Source: Candidatus Glassbacteria bacterium RIFCSPLOWO2_12_FULL_58_11
GTDB lineage: Bacteria > Gemmatimonadota > Glassbacteria > GWA2-58-10
Reading direction: 5' to 3'
NCBI GenBank assembly: GCA_001780825.1
Contig: MFIX01000237.1
Span: 1-11,708, forward strand
DNA length: 11,708 bases
The translations under genes were made by a program, and so were the position numbers. This document shows positions 1 to 6,676 of the stretch, piece after piece (position 1 is the first letter of the stretch; each line of letters begins with the position of its first letter). The notes below the pieces were generated by a model. That model searched no databases and was not told where the DNA came from. It saw nothing but the letters and a program-made list of their open reading frames with translations.

Positions 1-619
1 AGAAACCGTCGGGCACCATTCCGGCCAGCAGCCAGATAGCCAGCACTCCTCCGGCGATCAGGATCACCCCCTGAGCGACATCGGTCCAGATCACCGCGCT
101 GATCCCCCCGGCCCAGGTATAGAGGACAGTCACACCGGCGATAATCACTATCGCCCAGGCGATTCCGCCGGCGTTCGCCACCGTGGCCAGAACCAGAGCC
201 GCGGCGTAGAGACGGACTCCGCTGCCGAGAACCTGGGTGATAAAAAACAGCATCGAGGCGCTGTTTCTAGCCTGTGAGCCGAACCGGCGCCTCAAGTAGC
301 CGTACACCGTGTAGGTGTCCTGGTTGAGATATGCGGGAAGAAAAAATATGGCGAGGAGGATCCTGGCGGCAAGATAGCCGAAAGTCATCTGCAGGAATCG
401 CATGTCGCCGGCATAGGATAGCGCCGGTACGCCGATAAAGGTCAATACGCTGGTTTCGGTGGCCACCACCGAGAGGCAGACAGCGGGCCAGGGAATATTG
501 CGGCCACCCAGAAAATAGACTCGACTGTCGGTCTGAAAGCGGGAAAGCCAGACCCCGAATCCGGTCATCAGCAACAGGTAAGCGGCGATTACGATTATAT
601 CGGCTGTGGCTAGCGCCAT
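1..619 (-). CDS. Sodium:solute symporter (SSS family), N-terminal part
   Basis: This is the first 206 codons of a membrane transporter; the rest lies beyond the left edge. I translated it from the ATG at 619-617. The product is strongly hydrophobic, with membrane segments near residues 5-25, 45-70, 77-97, 120-145, 153-170 and 182-202. Residues 34-70 (YFLGGRNIPWPAV followed by a TETS stretch) and residues 171-183 (GGISAVIWTDVAQ) match the sodium/solute symporter family, which couples uptake of sugars, amino acids, nucleosides or organic acids to sodium entry. The substrate cannot be told from this half. A GGAG lies 12 bases before the ATG, which is longer than ideal. A weak promoter-like pair lies upstream. 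The family call is firm; the exact start is less sure. Confidence 0.88.
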   Translation of the reverse strand, partial: MALATADIIVIAAYLLLMTGFGVWLSRFQTDSRVYFLGGRNIPWPAVCLSVVATETSVLTFIGVPALSYAGDMRFLQMTFGYLAARILLAIFFLPAYLNQDTYTVYGYLRRRFGSQARNSASMLFFITQVLGSGVRLYAAALVLATVANAGGIAWAIVIIAGVTVLYTWAGGISAVIWTDVAQGVILIAGGVLAIWLLAGMVPDGF

Positions 620-677
620 TTCCGGGCTGACTCCGCTGCGAAAAGTGGACCGGGCTGACTTGCTCCTGGTGAACGCA

Positions 678-707
678 ATATTAGGCAGAACCGGGGGAAT
701 TGCGCAA
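678..707 (-). promoter_or_regulatory. Possible promoter for the symporter gene
   Basis: Read on the minus strand, TTGCGC (707-702) is followed after 18 bases by TAATAT (683-678), about 60 bases before the symporter start. The -35 box is a poor match, so this is only a candidate. Confidence 0.3.
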
Positions 708-755
708 TAGTGTTATCGAGACGGGAGCGGAGGGCCTGCGGAAAGCCGGGCGGAC

Positions 756-1088
756 TCAGGCACCTTTTTGCTGCTGCAGGTTCCGGGAGGAGGGCTTTTC
801 GCGGTAGGTCTGGAGCAGCTTCTGGTAGCTGGAGATAAAACTGTCCAGGGCCTCGAGGATATTTTCGATCTCACTGACCTTGAAGTCGATTATGCAGTCG
901 CGGCGGAACTCATAGTTGCCGTACTTGGTGAACACATAGTCGAACATCAGACGAATAGTGGAAAGCTTGTCGTGAACATCATCCGAGAAATTCACGACAT
1001 ACTTGGAGGATTCCAGGTTGACCATTGCCTTCTGCAGGTCCAGGTAAGCTTTCTGGGTATCGGCAAGGCGCTTCTCGATTTTCTTCAT
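756..1088 (-). CDS. Small helical protein of unknown function
   Basis: This encodes a 110-residue soluble protein that I do not recognise. Residues 1-30 (MKKIEKRLADTQKAYLDLQKA onward) have the spacing of an amphipathic, probably coiled-coil helix, and residues 70-98 (VSEIENILEALDSFISSYQKL) form a second likely helix. The C-terminal tail is polar, with a QQQ run. There is no signal peptide, membrane segment or metal motif. No good Shine-Dalgarno sequence precedes the ATG, but a near-consensus promoter lies about 45 bases upstream in AT-rich DNA. That supports a real, separately transcribed gene. A structural or regulatory role is possible, but nothing in the sequence shows it. Confidence 0.7.
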   Translation of the reverse strand: MKKIEKRLADTQKAYLDLQKAMVNLESSKYVVNFSDDVHDKLSTIRLMFDYVFTKYGNYEFRRDCIIDFKVSEIENILEALDSFISSYQKLLQTYREKPSSRNLQQQKGA

Positions 1089-1133
1089 GCAAGGGTCCCG
1101 AATAAATTATATATAATGCAAGTGTTATAATAG

Positions 1134-1161
1134 AATATATACATTAAATCAATTCTGTCAA
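1134..1161 (-). promoter_or_regulatory. Sigma-70 type promoter for the 110-residue protein
   Basis: On the minus strand a perfect TTGACA (1161-1156) is followed after 16 bases by TATATT (1139-1134), a good -10 box, in AT-rich sequence. It lies about 45 bases before the ATG at 1088 and points at that gene. A second AT-rich -10-like stretch (TATAAT, near 1110) lies closer to the gene. Confidence 0.6.
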
Positions 1162-1370
1162 GCACTTTGATTTCCAACCTGCATTCCAACAACTGTTATA
1201 CCAGATTTCCGGGTTTCTTTCAACTAAATTTTTCTTCGGCACATCCGGCCCGGTTTCCCCATTTCGCGGCTGTCCGCGAAAGTTTAAGTATTCACTGAGG
1301 TTACGAATTCCGGCGAGTCCAACGGCTCTTGTCAAGTCGGGCGGGCAAGGCGGATTTTCCGGTTGCGGGC
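1162..1370. other. Non-coding stretch between promoter and terminators
   Basis: The gap between the zinc-ribbon gene and the 110-residue gene (1089-1427) has no credible coding sequence. The short open frames on both strands show no family resemblance and run through the terminators. Apart from the promoter and the two terminators listed separately, I see nothing definite in it. Confidence 0.5.
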
Positions 1371-1396
1371 AAAAAAAAACCGCCAAAAAGGCGGTT
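1371..1396 (-). terminator. Rho-independent terminator (second of a tandem pair)
   Basis: On the minus strand, AACCGCC (1396-1390) and GGCGGTT (1384-1378) form a 7-bp stem around a five-T loop, followed by a run of about nine T. This is a textbook intrinsic terminator for transcripts coming from the zinc-ribbon gene. There is no T-run on the plus side, so it acts in one direction. Confidence 0.85.
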
Positions 1397-1414
1397 AAAG
1401 TGGTTAAGAGTTGT

Positions 1415-1437
1415 AAAAAAAAGCCCCTTAATGGGGC
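1415..1437 (-). terminator. Rho-independent terminator overlapping the stop codon
   Basis: On the minus strand, GCCCC (1437-1433) and GGGGC (1427-1423) form a 5-bp GC stem with a 5-base loop, followed by eight T. The TAA stop codon of the upstream gene (1430-1428) sits in the loop. Ribosomes finishing the gene would cover the hairpin, which may explain the second terminator just downstream. Confidence 0.8.
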
Positions 1438-1643
1438 AACAGGACCAGGTTTTTCTCCTCGGTCTCTCTGACGGCATACTGGACTTTTTCCGGAGATTCA
1501 CTTTCGAGGGTTAACAGCTGGGTGATAAAGGTGGTAGAGCAATTCTTGCAGACCATACTTTTAAAACCATGCGTCGAGGCTCCCACGAAAAATGAATCGA
1601 AATTAGCCGGTTCAAGTGCTCCTAAGTCACAATATTTACACAT
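1428..1643 (-). CDS. Small zinc-ribbon-like protein
   Basis: This is a 71-residue protein starting MCKYCDLGALEP. Two CxxC pairs, C2/C5 and C32/C35, are spaced as in a zinc ribbon and probably bind one zinc ion. The part between them is short and mixed; the C-terminal half is acidic (ESESPEKVQ, RETEEKN). I chose the ATG at 1643 because GGAGG lies four bases upstream. The frame remains open to an ATG at 1667, but that start has no ribosome site and would put eight residues before the cysteine pair. The stop codon is inside a terminator hairpin. I cannot assign a function; small proteins of this kind often bind nucleic acid or partner proteins. Confidence 0.7.
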   Translation of the reverse strand: MCKYCDLGALEPANFDSFFVGASTHGFKSMVCKNCSTTFITQLLTLESESPEKVQYAVRETEEKNLVLLPH

Positions 1644-1849
1644 TATACCTCCGGCAAAAGAGGGCATTGAGTCGCGGATTTGAATTGTTATCTAAAATAT
1701 AAATCGACCCCCGGCCCGCCGAACTTTAAAAAACAATACAACCTCTTATCTTAATTGATGTTGAAGCAAAGGAGCGCGCTGTGGCGTGAAAAATTACCGC
1801 TGGGGAGTACTGATTCGTGGGAAGAAAACGGGTAGAGAATTCCGGGAAG

Positions 1850-2551
1850 CTATCGGATAATCATTCCGATACGGCCGAACCGTGGCATCCAGTATTTACG
1901 GTCCCAGCTGAAATAGAGGATAATCGGGCGGCCCTCGATCAGCCCGCGATCCACGAAGCCCCAGTAGCGGCTGTCGCTGCTGAAATCACGGTTGTCGCCC
2001 ATGCAGAAATATTTCCCCGGCGGCACTACCAGAGGCCCGAAATTATCCCGGGTCGCCCGATAATTACCCTGTAGCTTGGTTTTGGCTTCCTCGGTGAGGT
2101 ACTGGTACTGCCATTCGAATTTGCCGGATTCGTACATCTGGCTGCCCTCGCGGCGCACCATCGGGTCCTCGTGCTTGACATACGGCTCATCGAGCGGGCG
2201 GTTGTTTACATAGACCACCTTATCGCGCATCTGTATCGTATCACCGCCGACCGCCATGAACCTTTTGACGTAATCTATGGAATGGTCCAGGGGGTATTTG
2301 AACACCACGATATTCCCCCGCGCCGGGGAAGTGTAGCCGGGAATGGAAAATCCCGGAATCTCCACGCTGGTAAGGGGCAGCCTCCAGGGGGAGCTTGATC
2401 CATAAGCCAGCTTGTTGACCAGCAGAAAGTCGCCGACCAGAATTGTATCTTCCATCGAGCCGGTCGGGATTTTGAAGGCCTGGATCAGAAAGGCGCGGAT
2501 GACCAGAAAGAGCAGGACCGCCAGAGCGATGGATTTAGACCATTCTTTCAA
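1850..2551 (-). CDS. lepB: Signal peptidase I (copy A)
   Basis: This membrane-bound serine protease (family S26) removes signal peptides from exported proteins on the outer face of the cytoplasmic membrane. The 233-residue product has one N-terminal membrane segment (about 7-25), then the catalytic serine in PTGSMEDT (Ser32). The catalytic lysine lies in DYVKRFMAVGGD (Lys96), and the conserved GDNRDFSSDSRYWG box is at 185-198. All family boxes are intact. The start is a TTG at 2551; GGAG lies eight bases upstream and no ATG is better placed. The protein aligns without gaps to the second signal peptidase at 3626-4327, about 64% identical by hand count. It follows the sigma-factor terminator, so it probably has its own weak promoter or depends on read-through. 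No clear terminator is seen after it. Confidence 0.96.
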   Translation of the reverse strand: MKEWSKSIALAVLLFLVIRAFLIQAFKIPTGSMEDTILVGDFLLVNKLAYGSSSPWRLPLTSVEIPGFSIPGYTSPARGNIVVFKYPLDHSIDYVKRFMAVGGDTIQMRDKVVYVNNRPLDEPYVKHEDPMVRREGSQMYESGKFEWQYQYLTEEAKTKLQGNYRATRDNFGPLVVPPGKYFCMGDNRDFSSDSRYWGFVDRGLIEGRPIILYFSWDRKYWMPRFGRIGMIIR

Positions 2552-2576
2552 GCCGGAAACTCCGTATCACTATTGT

Positions 2577-2605
2577 CCGGCCTGGATCGCCACGGCCGGA
2601 TTATA
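2577..2605 (-). promoter_or_regulatory. Possible -10 box and leader hairpin before signal peptidase A
   Basis: On the minus strand a perfect TATAAT lies at 2605-2600, about 50 bases before the TTG start, but no -35 box is found at the right distance (GGGACC is there instead). Directly after it, CCGGCC (2599-2594) and GGCCGG (2582-2577) can pair around an 11-base loop. If transcription starts near 2593, the hairpin would be only partly transcribed. It could also be a protein-binding site. This call is weak. Confidence 0.3.
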
Positions 2606-2614
2606 CCTTACAGT

Positions 2615-2642
2615 AAAAAGCGGGTCCCCGGAAGAACCCGCT
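2615..2642 (-). terminator. Rho-independent terminator after the sigma factor gene
   Basis: On the minus strand, AGCGGGT (2642-2636) pairs with ACCCGCT (2625-2619) around a 10-base loop, followed by a short T-run. It lies about 50 bases past the sigma-factor stop codon and separates that gene from signal peptidase A. Confidence 0.75.
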
Positions 2643-2692
2643 TGCCAATTTTTACCAATACTCGCCGCCGGGTCTAGCCGGCAGCGGCGAAT

Positions 2693-3550
2693 TCAGTTCA
2701 TGAAAGACTGCAAGGCCCGGCTGCGGGAAACATGGCGCAAGCGGCTGATGGCCTTTTCCTTGATCTGGCGCACTCTTTCGCGGGTAATCCCGAGCACCGA
2801 GCCGATCTGCTCGAGGGTCATCGGTTCCTGGCCGCCCAGGCCGAAATAGAGCCGCAGGATTTTCGCTTCGCGCTCCTTGAGCGTGCCGAGAGAGTCCTCG
2901 ATAGCGTTGCTCAGGGCGTTTTCGAACGCGCTCTCGGCCGGACCGCGGTTGTAGTTGTCCGGCAGGTAATCGAGCAGGCGGTTATCCTCGCCCGGGGTGA
3001 GCGGCGCATCCAGCGAGAGGTGCGACTGGGAGATCGAGAGGGTTTTGCGCACCTCCTCGAGAGAGATATCCATGCCCTCGGCGATTTCCTCAACAGTCGG
3101 CTTGCGGCCGAGCTCCTGGGTCAGACGGTTGCTTTTTTTACCTATCTTGTACAGCGTGCCCGCGCGGTTAAGCGGGACCCGGACAATGCGGGACTGCTCG
3201 GCCAGCGCCTGGAGTATTGCCTGACGGATCCACCAGACCGCATAGGAAATGAATTTGATCCCCTTGGTCTCATCGAATTTGTGCGCGGCGCGGATCAGGC
3301 CGACATTGCCCTCGTTGATCAAGTCGGAAAGCGATACTCCCTGATTCTGGTATTTCTTGGCCACGCTGACCACAAAGCGCAGATTGCTGCGGGTTAGCTT
3401 CTCCAGGGCCTTCTGAGAACCTTTCTTGATTTTTTTCGCCAGCTGGATCTCATCCTCCCGGGCGAGCAGGGGATAATTACTGATCTCCTTGAGGTAGAGG
3501 TCCAGCGAACCCTCATCGAAATACGATTTTTTTGAGTGGCCGGATTTCAT
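2693..3550 (-). CDS. rpoD: Primary-type RNA polymerase sigma-70 factor
   Basis: This is a 285-residue sigma factor that directs RNA polymerase to promoters. Region 1.2 is at about 14-45 (LDLYLKEISNYPLLAREDE). Region 2 is at 50-120, with NLRFVVSVAKKYQNQG and the core-binding and DNA-melting stretch DLINEGNVGL through FISYAVWWIRQAI. Region 3 spans about 121-205. Region 4 spans 215-275, with the helix-turn-helix MTLEQIGSVLGITRERVRQI that reads the -35 box. Region 1.1 is absent, as in primary sigma factors of the Bacteroidetes/Chlorobi type, and the length fits that group. AAGGAG lies nine bases before the ATG. The gene starts 75 bases after signal peptidase B and probably shares its promoter; a terminator follows. 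Whether it is the only primary sigma factor or an RpoS-like relative cannot be settled here. Confidence 0.95.
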   Translation of the reverse strand: MKSGHSKKSYFDEGSLDLYLKEISNYPLLAREDEIQLAKKIKKGSQKALEKLTRSNLRFVVSVAKKYQNQGVSLSDLINEGNVGLIRAAHKFDETKGIKFISYAVWWIRQAILQALAEQSRIVRVPLNRAGTLYKIGKKSNRLTQELGRKPTVEEIAEGMDISLEEVRKTLSISQSHLSLDAPLTPGEDNRLLDYLPDNYNRGPAESAFENALSNAIEDSLGTLKEREAKILRLYFGLGGQEPMTLEQIGSVLGITRERVRQIKEKAISRLRHVSRSRALQSFMN

Positions 3551-3625
3551 AACGTAGTGCTCCTTGCCTTTATTGAGGAGGGAAAACCTGCACCGCCCTC
3601 AAAACACGAAAGATAGACCGGTCGA

Positions 3626-4327
3626 TCACTGTATGATATGTCCGATTCTGTCAAAGCGCGGCAGCCATTGCTCATGGTCCCAGCTGAAATAAAGGATCAT
3701 CGGTCTGCCCTTTATCAGGCTCCGGTCCACGAAACCCCAGAAACGGCTGTCGCTGCTGTGGTCACGGTTGTCGCCCAGACAAAAATATTTTCCCTCCGGA
3801 ACGTACAGCGGACCGAAATTATCCCGGGTGGGGTTGTATCTGCCCCGCAGCCTCTCCTTCTCGGAATCGATCAGATATTGGTACTGCCAGCTGAAATTTC
3901 CCGGGTCGAATCTCCGGTTCTCCTCGCGGATCACGACCGGATCGGAGTGCTGTGCGAAGGGTTCATCCTGGGGAATACTATTGAGATAGAGAATTTTGTC
4001 CCGCATCTCGACTGTGTCCCCGCTGGCGGCCACGCATCTTTTTACAAAATCGAGCGAGCGATCCAGCGGGTACTCAAAAACGATAATGTCACCTTTCTTG
4101 GGCGCTTCGTATCCCGGCAGATGGAAATTCGGCAGAGCCACCCCCAGGATCGGCAATTTGGTGGGGGTGGTTGCGCCGTAGGCCAGCTTGTTGACCAGGA
4201 GAAAGTCCCCGACCAGAAGGGTGCTTTCCATGGAGCCGGTCGGGATTTTGAAAGCCTGTACCAGAAAGGTGCGGATTACGAGAAAAAGGACAAAAGCCAA
4301 TCCCAGGGACTTAACCCATTCCTTCAA
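3626..4327 (-). CDS. lepB: Signal peptidase I (copy B)
   Basis: This is a second S26 signal peptidase with the same architecture as copy A: membrane segment about 7-25, catalytic serine in PTGSMEST (Ser32), catalytic lysine in DFVKRCVAASGD (Lys96), and the GDNRDHSSDSRFWG box at 185-198. I place the start at the TTG at 4327. GGAG lies nine bases upstream, the first codons (LKEWVKS) line up with the TTG start of copy A, and the length then becomes exactly 233 residues in both. An ATG at 4336 sits directly against the GGAG, too close to use well. The frame is open to another TTG at 4372, which has no ribosome site. A perfect consensus promoter lies about 140 bases upstream. Two active-looking copies suggest divided substrates or expression, but this cannot be shown. 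Confidence 0.95.
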   Translation of the reverse strand: MKEWVKSLGLAFVLFLVIRTFLVQAFKIPTGSMESTLLVGDFLLVNKLAYGATTPTKLPILGVALPNFHLPGYEAPKKGDIIVFEYPLDRSLDFVKRCVAASGDTVEMRDKILYLNSIPQDEPFAQHSDPVVIREENRRFDPGNFSWQYQYLIDSEKERLRGRYNPTRDNFGPLYVPEGKYFCLGDNRDHSSDSRFWGFVDRSLIKGRPMILYFSWDHEQWLPRFDRIGHIIQ

Positions 4328-4466
4328 AACGTTCATCTCCGGGAAACATGCGATACAGCCGCAGGCACTCAAATTAAACCGCGGCGGTCAATCATTTCAA
4401 CATATTGAAATGAAGAAAGTTTCAAATTTTTTCCACGACAGGGGGGCAACTTGCACCAAACTAATT

Positions 4467-4495
4467 ATTATAATCATTAGCATTTTGTTTGTCAA
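4467..4495 (-). promoter_or_regulatory. Perfect consensus sigma-70 promoter
   Basis: On the minus strand TTGACA (4495-4490) is followed after exactly 17 bases by TATAAT (4472-4467). Both boxes match the consensus fully. The surrounding DNA is AT-rich, unlike the genes. Transcription would start near 4460 and leave a leader of about 130 bases before signal peptidase B, then continue into the sigma-factor gene. No regulator site is obvious. Confidence 0.85.
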
Positions 4496-4528
4496 TAATT
4501 TATCTATCTAAATTTCAAGGGCTTTCCT

Positions 4529-5179
4529 TCAGTCCACCCGCCGGCGCAAATTCTTGGAAAAACGCAGCTGAACCGCTCTTTTCGGCCCTATTTTCAGCGG
4601 TTTGCCGGTCCGCGGGTTGCGTCCCTCGCGGGCGGCGTACTTGGCGGTGGTAAACGTTCCGAAACCCTTGAGCACCACGGCCCCGTTGTCCCCCAGCTCG
4701 GCCGCGATAACCTCCAGCGCCTTCTCGATCACTTCTTTCAGGGCCTTGCGGTCAAGACCGGTCATTGCAGCCACCCGGCCGATCAGATCGGCCTTGGTGA
4801 CATTGGGACTGCTGATAAGCAGCCTTTCGCTGTTAAAAAAAGACAGCTCGCCATCGAGTTCCGGCTGGGTCATCTTGGTGGTGGCTACCAGGAGCTGGCC
4901 CAGGCGGAACTGGCAGTCTCCGGCCTTTACCTTGAGCTCTTCAATCTGCTCCGCGCTCATGTATTTCAGAGTCAGGGCGGAATTTGAAAAATCCGTCTTA
5001 TAGCGGTCCATGTATTCGAGAATATTACCGACCTGCGTAAAGCTGATCACGTCCGTAGCCAGGGCGGCCGCACCCAGGCTGTCATGAAGAATCTCCTGTA
5101 AAATCAGGGCTTCCTCGATATCCTGCTGGGTAACTTTCTGACGGCGGATGAGAAATTGCCCGAGTAACTCTTTGGCCAT
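4529..5179 (-). CDS. HU-family DNA-binding protein with an N-terminal extension domain
   Basis: This 216-residue protein is more than twice the usual HU length (about 90). Residues 126-216 are a complete HU/IHF domain: VTKADLIGRVAAMTGL at the start, the GFGTF turn (172-176), and the DNA-clasping arm REGRNPRTGKPLKIGP (184-199) with the RNP tip that bends DNA in the minor groove. Residues 3-30 (LLGQFLIRRQKVTQQDIEEALILQ) and 92-117 (RLGQLLVATTKMTQPELDGEL) resemble each other. They also resemble the LGxxLv...iTxxqLeeAL helical pattern found at the N-terminus of PilB/GspE-type ATPases (MshEN-like). I prefer the ATG at 5179, with AAGGGG five bases upstream. An in-frame ATG at 5239 lacks a ribosome site and would sit only about 13 bases from the predicted transcript start. 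The DNA-binding role is firm; the role of the extension is unknown. Confidence 0.88.
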   Translation of the reverse strand: MAKELLGQFLIRRQKVTQQDIEEALILQEILHDSLGAAALATDVISFTQVGNILEYMDRYKTDFSNSALTLKYMSAEQIEELKVKAGDCQFRLGQLLVATTKMTQPELDGELSFFNSERLLISSPNVTKADLIGRVAAMTGLDRKALKEVIEKALEVIAAELGDNGAVVLKGFGTFTTAKYAAREGRNPRTGKPLKIGPKRAVQLRFSKNLRRRVD

Positions 5180-5259
5180 GAGGACCCCTTGACTCGATTG
5201 AAAGGCCGAAATTCGTGATTTTTCGAAAAAAGTACTCATTGGAGGCTAAAACTATCCAA

Positions 5260-5289
5260 ACTCTATCATAAAACAAGCTTCCTTGTCAA
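5260..5289 (-). promoter_or_regulatory. Probable promoter for the HU-fusion gene
   Basis: On the minus strand a perfect TTGACA (5289-5284) is followed after 18 bases by TAGAGT (5265-5260). The -10 box is a fair match. It would start transcripts near 5252, about 70 bases before the preferred ATG. Confidence 0.5.
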
Positions 5290-5437
5290 GCTGAATTCCC
5301 GGCTCTGCGGAAGACCAGGGAGCAGCCGGACCGGAACTTGTCGGAAATTTAGATAGGCGGCGGCGAAACGCATTTTCGGGCCGGGCGGAGCGCAGTCTAA
5401 GCTGTCTTCAGGACCGCCTTCCTGTGCGGTACTCCTG

Positions 5438-5466
5438 TTGATATTGAATCGGCCCGAGGTTATATT
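5438..5466 (+). promoter_or_regulatory. Probable promoter for thioredoxin reductase
   Basis: TTGATA (5438-5443) is followed after 17 bases by TATATT (5461-5466), each one base from consensus. It lies about 80 bases before the trxB start and fits a housekeeping promoter. The DNA between 5290 and 5437 shows nothing else I can identify. Confidence 0.6.
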
Positions 5467-5545
5467 ACTTTAATTCGCCGGCGCTCAAATCAGCCGGCCG
5501 TCGGGGAAAAAGTTAAATTCATAAACGATACGGAGAATTCCGAAC

Positions 5546-6487
5546 ATGAGCCGGGCGGAAAATCACTTTCGGCAAATTATTATCGGCAGCGGCGCAGCCG
5601 GGCTCACCGCGGCGATCTATTCGGCCAGGGCCGCTCTGAGGCCGGTTGTATTCGAGGGCAGCCAGCCGGGCGGCCAGCTTACCACGACCACCGAGGTGGA
5701 AAATTTTCCCGGTTTCGAGGAGGGCATACTCGGTCCGCAGTTGATGGAAGTGATGAAAAAGCAGGCCCTCCGTTTCGGCGCCGAATTCCTCTCGCGCGAT
5801 GTCGAAAAAGCCGATTTCCGTCAGGGCGCGCTGGCCGTCGTGGCCGGCGGGGAGAGCTACAGCGCGGACTCGGTGATAATTGCCACCGGAGCCGCCCCGC
5901 GCATGCTGGGTCTGGCCAATGAAAAAAAATTCATTGGCCGGGGGGTGAGCACCTGCGCCACCTGCGATGCCTTCTTTTACCGGGGCAAAAAGGTGGTGGT
6001 GGTCGGCGGCGGGGACTCGGCGATGGAGGAGGCCTCCTTTATCAGTAAATTTGCCTCCCAGGTGACCCTGGTGCACCGCAGGAAAGAGTTCCGCGCCTCG
6101 AAGATCATGCAGGACCGGATCTTCGGCATTAAAAATATCACGGTCATCTGGGACACGCTGGTTACCGATATAATCGGCGATGATAAAGCCGGAGTGACCG
6201 CGCTCCGCCTCAAAAATGTCAAAACCGGCCGGGAAAGCGACTTCCCCACCGACGGTTTTTTCCTGGCTATCGGCCATACTCCGAACAGCCGGGCTTTCGC
6301 CGGGCAGATCGAGCTCGATGACCAGGGCTATATTCTCACCCGCGAGGGCACCGCGACCAGCGCGCCCGGCGTATTCGCCGCCGGGGATGTCGTCGATCAC
6401 CATTACCGCCAGGCGATTACCGCAGCGGGTATGGGCTGCATGGCCAGCCTGGACGCCGAGAAATACCTGGCCGCGCTGAAAAAATGA
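5546..6487 (+). CDS. trxB: Thioredoxin reductase
   Basis: This cytoplasmic flavoenzyme uses NADPH to reduce thioredoxin, keeping protein disulfides reduced and supplying electrons to ribonucleotide reductase and peroxidases. The 313-residue length is typical. The FAD-binding motif is GSGAAGL (14-20), the redox-active disulfide is CATC (Cys137 and Cys140, in STCATCDAFF), the NADPH-binding loop is GGGDSAMEEA (154-163) with HRRKEFRAS (178-186) as the phosphate-binding part, and the second FAD contact is AAGDVVDHHYRQAITAAGMG near the C-terminus. All key residues are present. The ATG at 5546 follows GGAG by ten bases. It has its own promoter and no partner gene in the same direction; thioredoxin itself is not in the window. 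Confidence 0.97.
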   Translation: MSRAENHFRQIIIGSGAAGLTAAIYSARAALRPVVFEGSQPGGQLTTTTEVENFPGFEEGILGPQLMEVMKKQALRFGAEFLSRDVEKADFRQGALAVVAGGESYSADSVIIATGAAPRMLGLANEKKFIGRGVSTCATCDAFFYRGKKVVVVGGGDSAMEEASFISKFASQVTLVHRRKEFRASKIMQDRIFGIKNITVIWDTLVTDIIGDDKAGVTALRLKNVKTGRESDFPTDGFFLAIGHTPNSRAFAGQIELDDQGYILTREGTATSAPGVFAAGDVVDHHYRQAITAAGMGCMASLDAEKYLAALKK

Positions 6488-6676
6488 ACTGCTCCTGAAA
6501 AAATCCAATCGGCTATTAAAGAGGCTGACCCGGCGCGGTAAAATCGGCCGTATGGTAAGCCTTTTTTCTCGCCCGGCACGGAAGTGATATTACCTCCGCA
6601 TCGAACTACCTTATATATGGTAAGGTGTTATGTTCAGTTGGAATGAATTCAGGGAAATCGAAGGCAGGAGCCGGAG

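Noticed and set aside
1144..1386. Minus-strand open frame of 80 codons between the terminators and the promoter
   Set aside because: It begins within the second terminator, has no ribosome site, and its Pro/Cys/Trp-rich product looks random.
2732..3397. Plus-strand open frame opposite the sigma factor
   Set aside because: It is antisense to a strongly conserved gene; no ribosome site or motif supports it.
3638..4408. Plus-strand open frame of 256 codons opposite signal peptidase B
   Set aside because: It is an antisense shadow of a gene with catalytic residues and conserved boxes; it has no recognisable product.
5519..6508. Long minus-strand open frame (329 codons) opposite thioredoxin reductase
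   Set aside because: It is fully antisense to trxB, which has all motifs intact. The frame stays open because of high GC at third codon positions, and its product is rich in His, Gly and Ala with no family motif.
6608..6626. Hairpin ACCTTA/TAAGGT between trxB and the convergent gene as a terminator
   Set aside because: The stem is only 6 bp and AT-rich, with no T-run on either strand.
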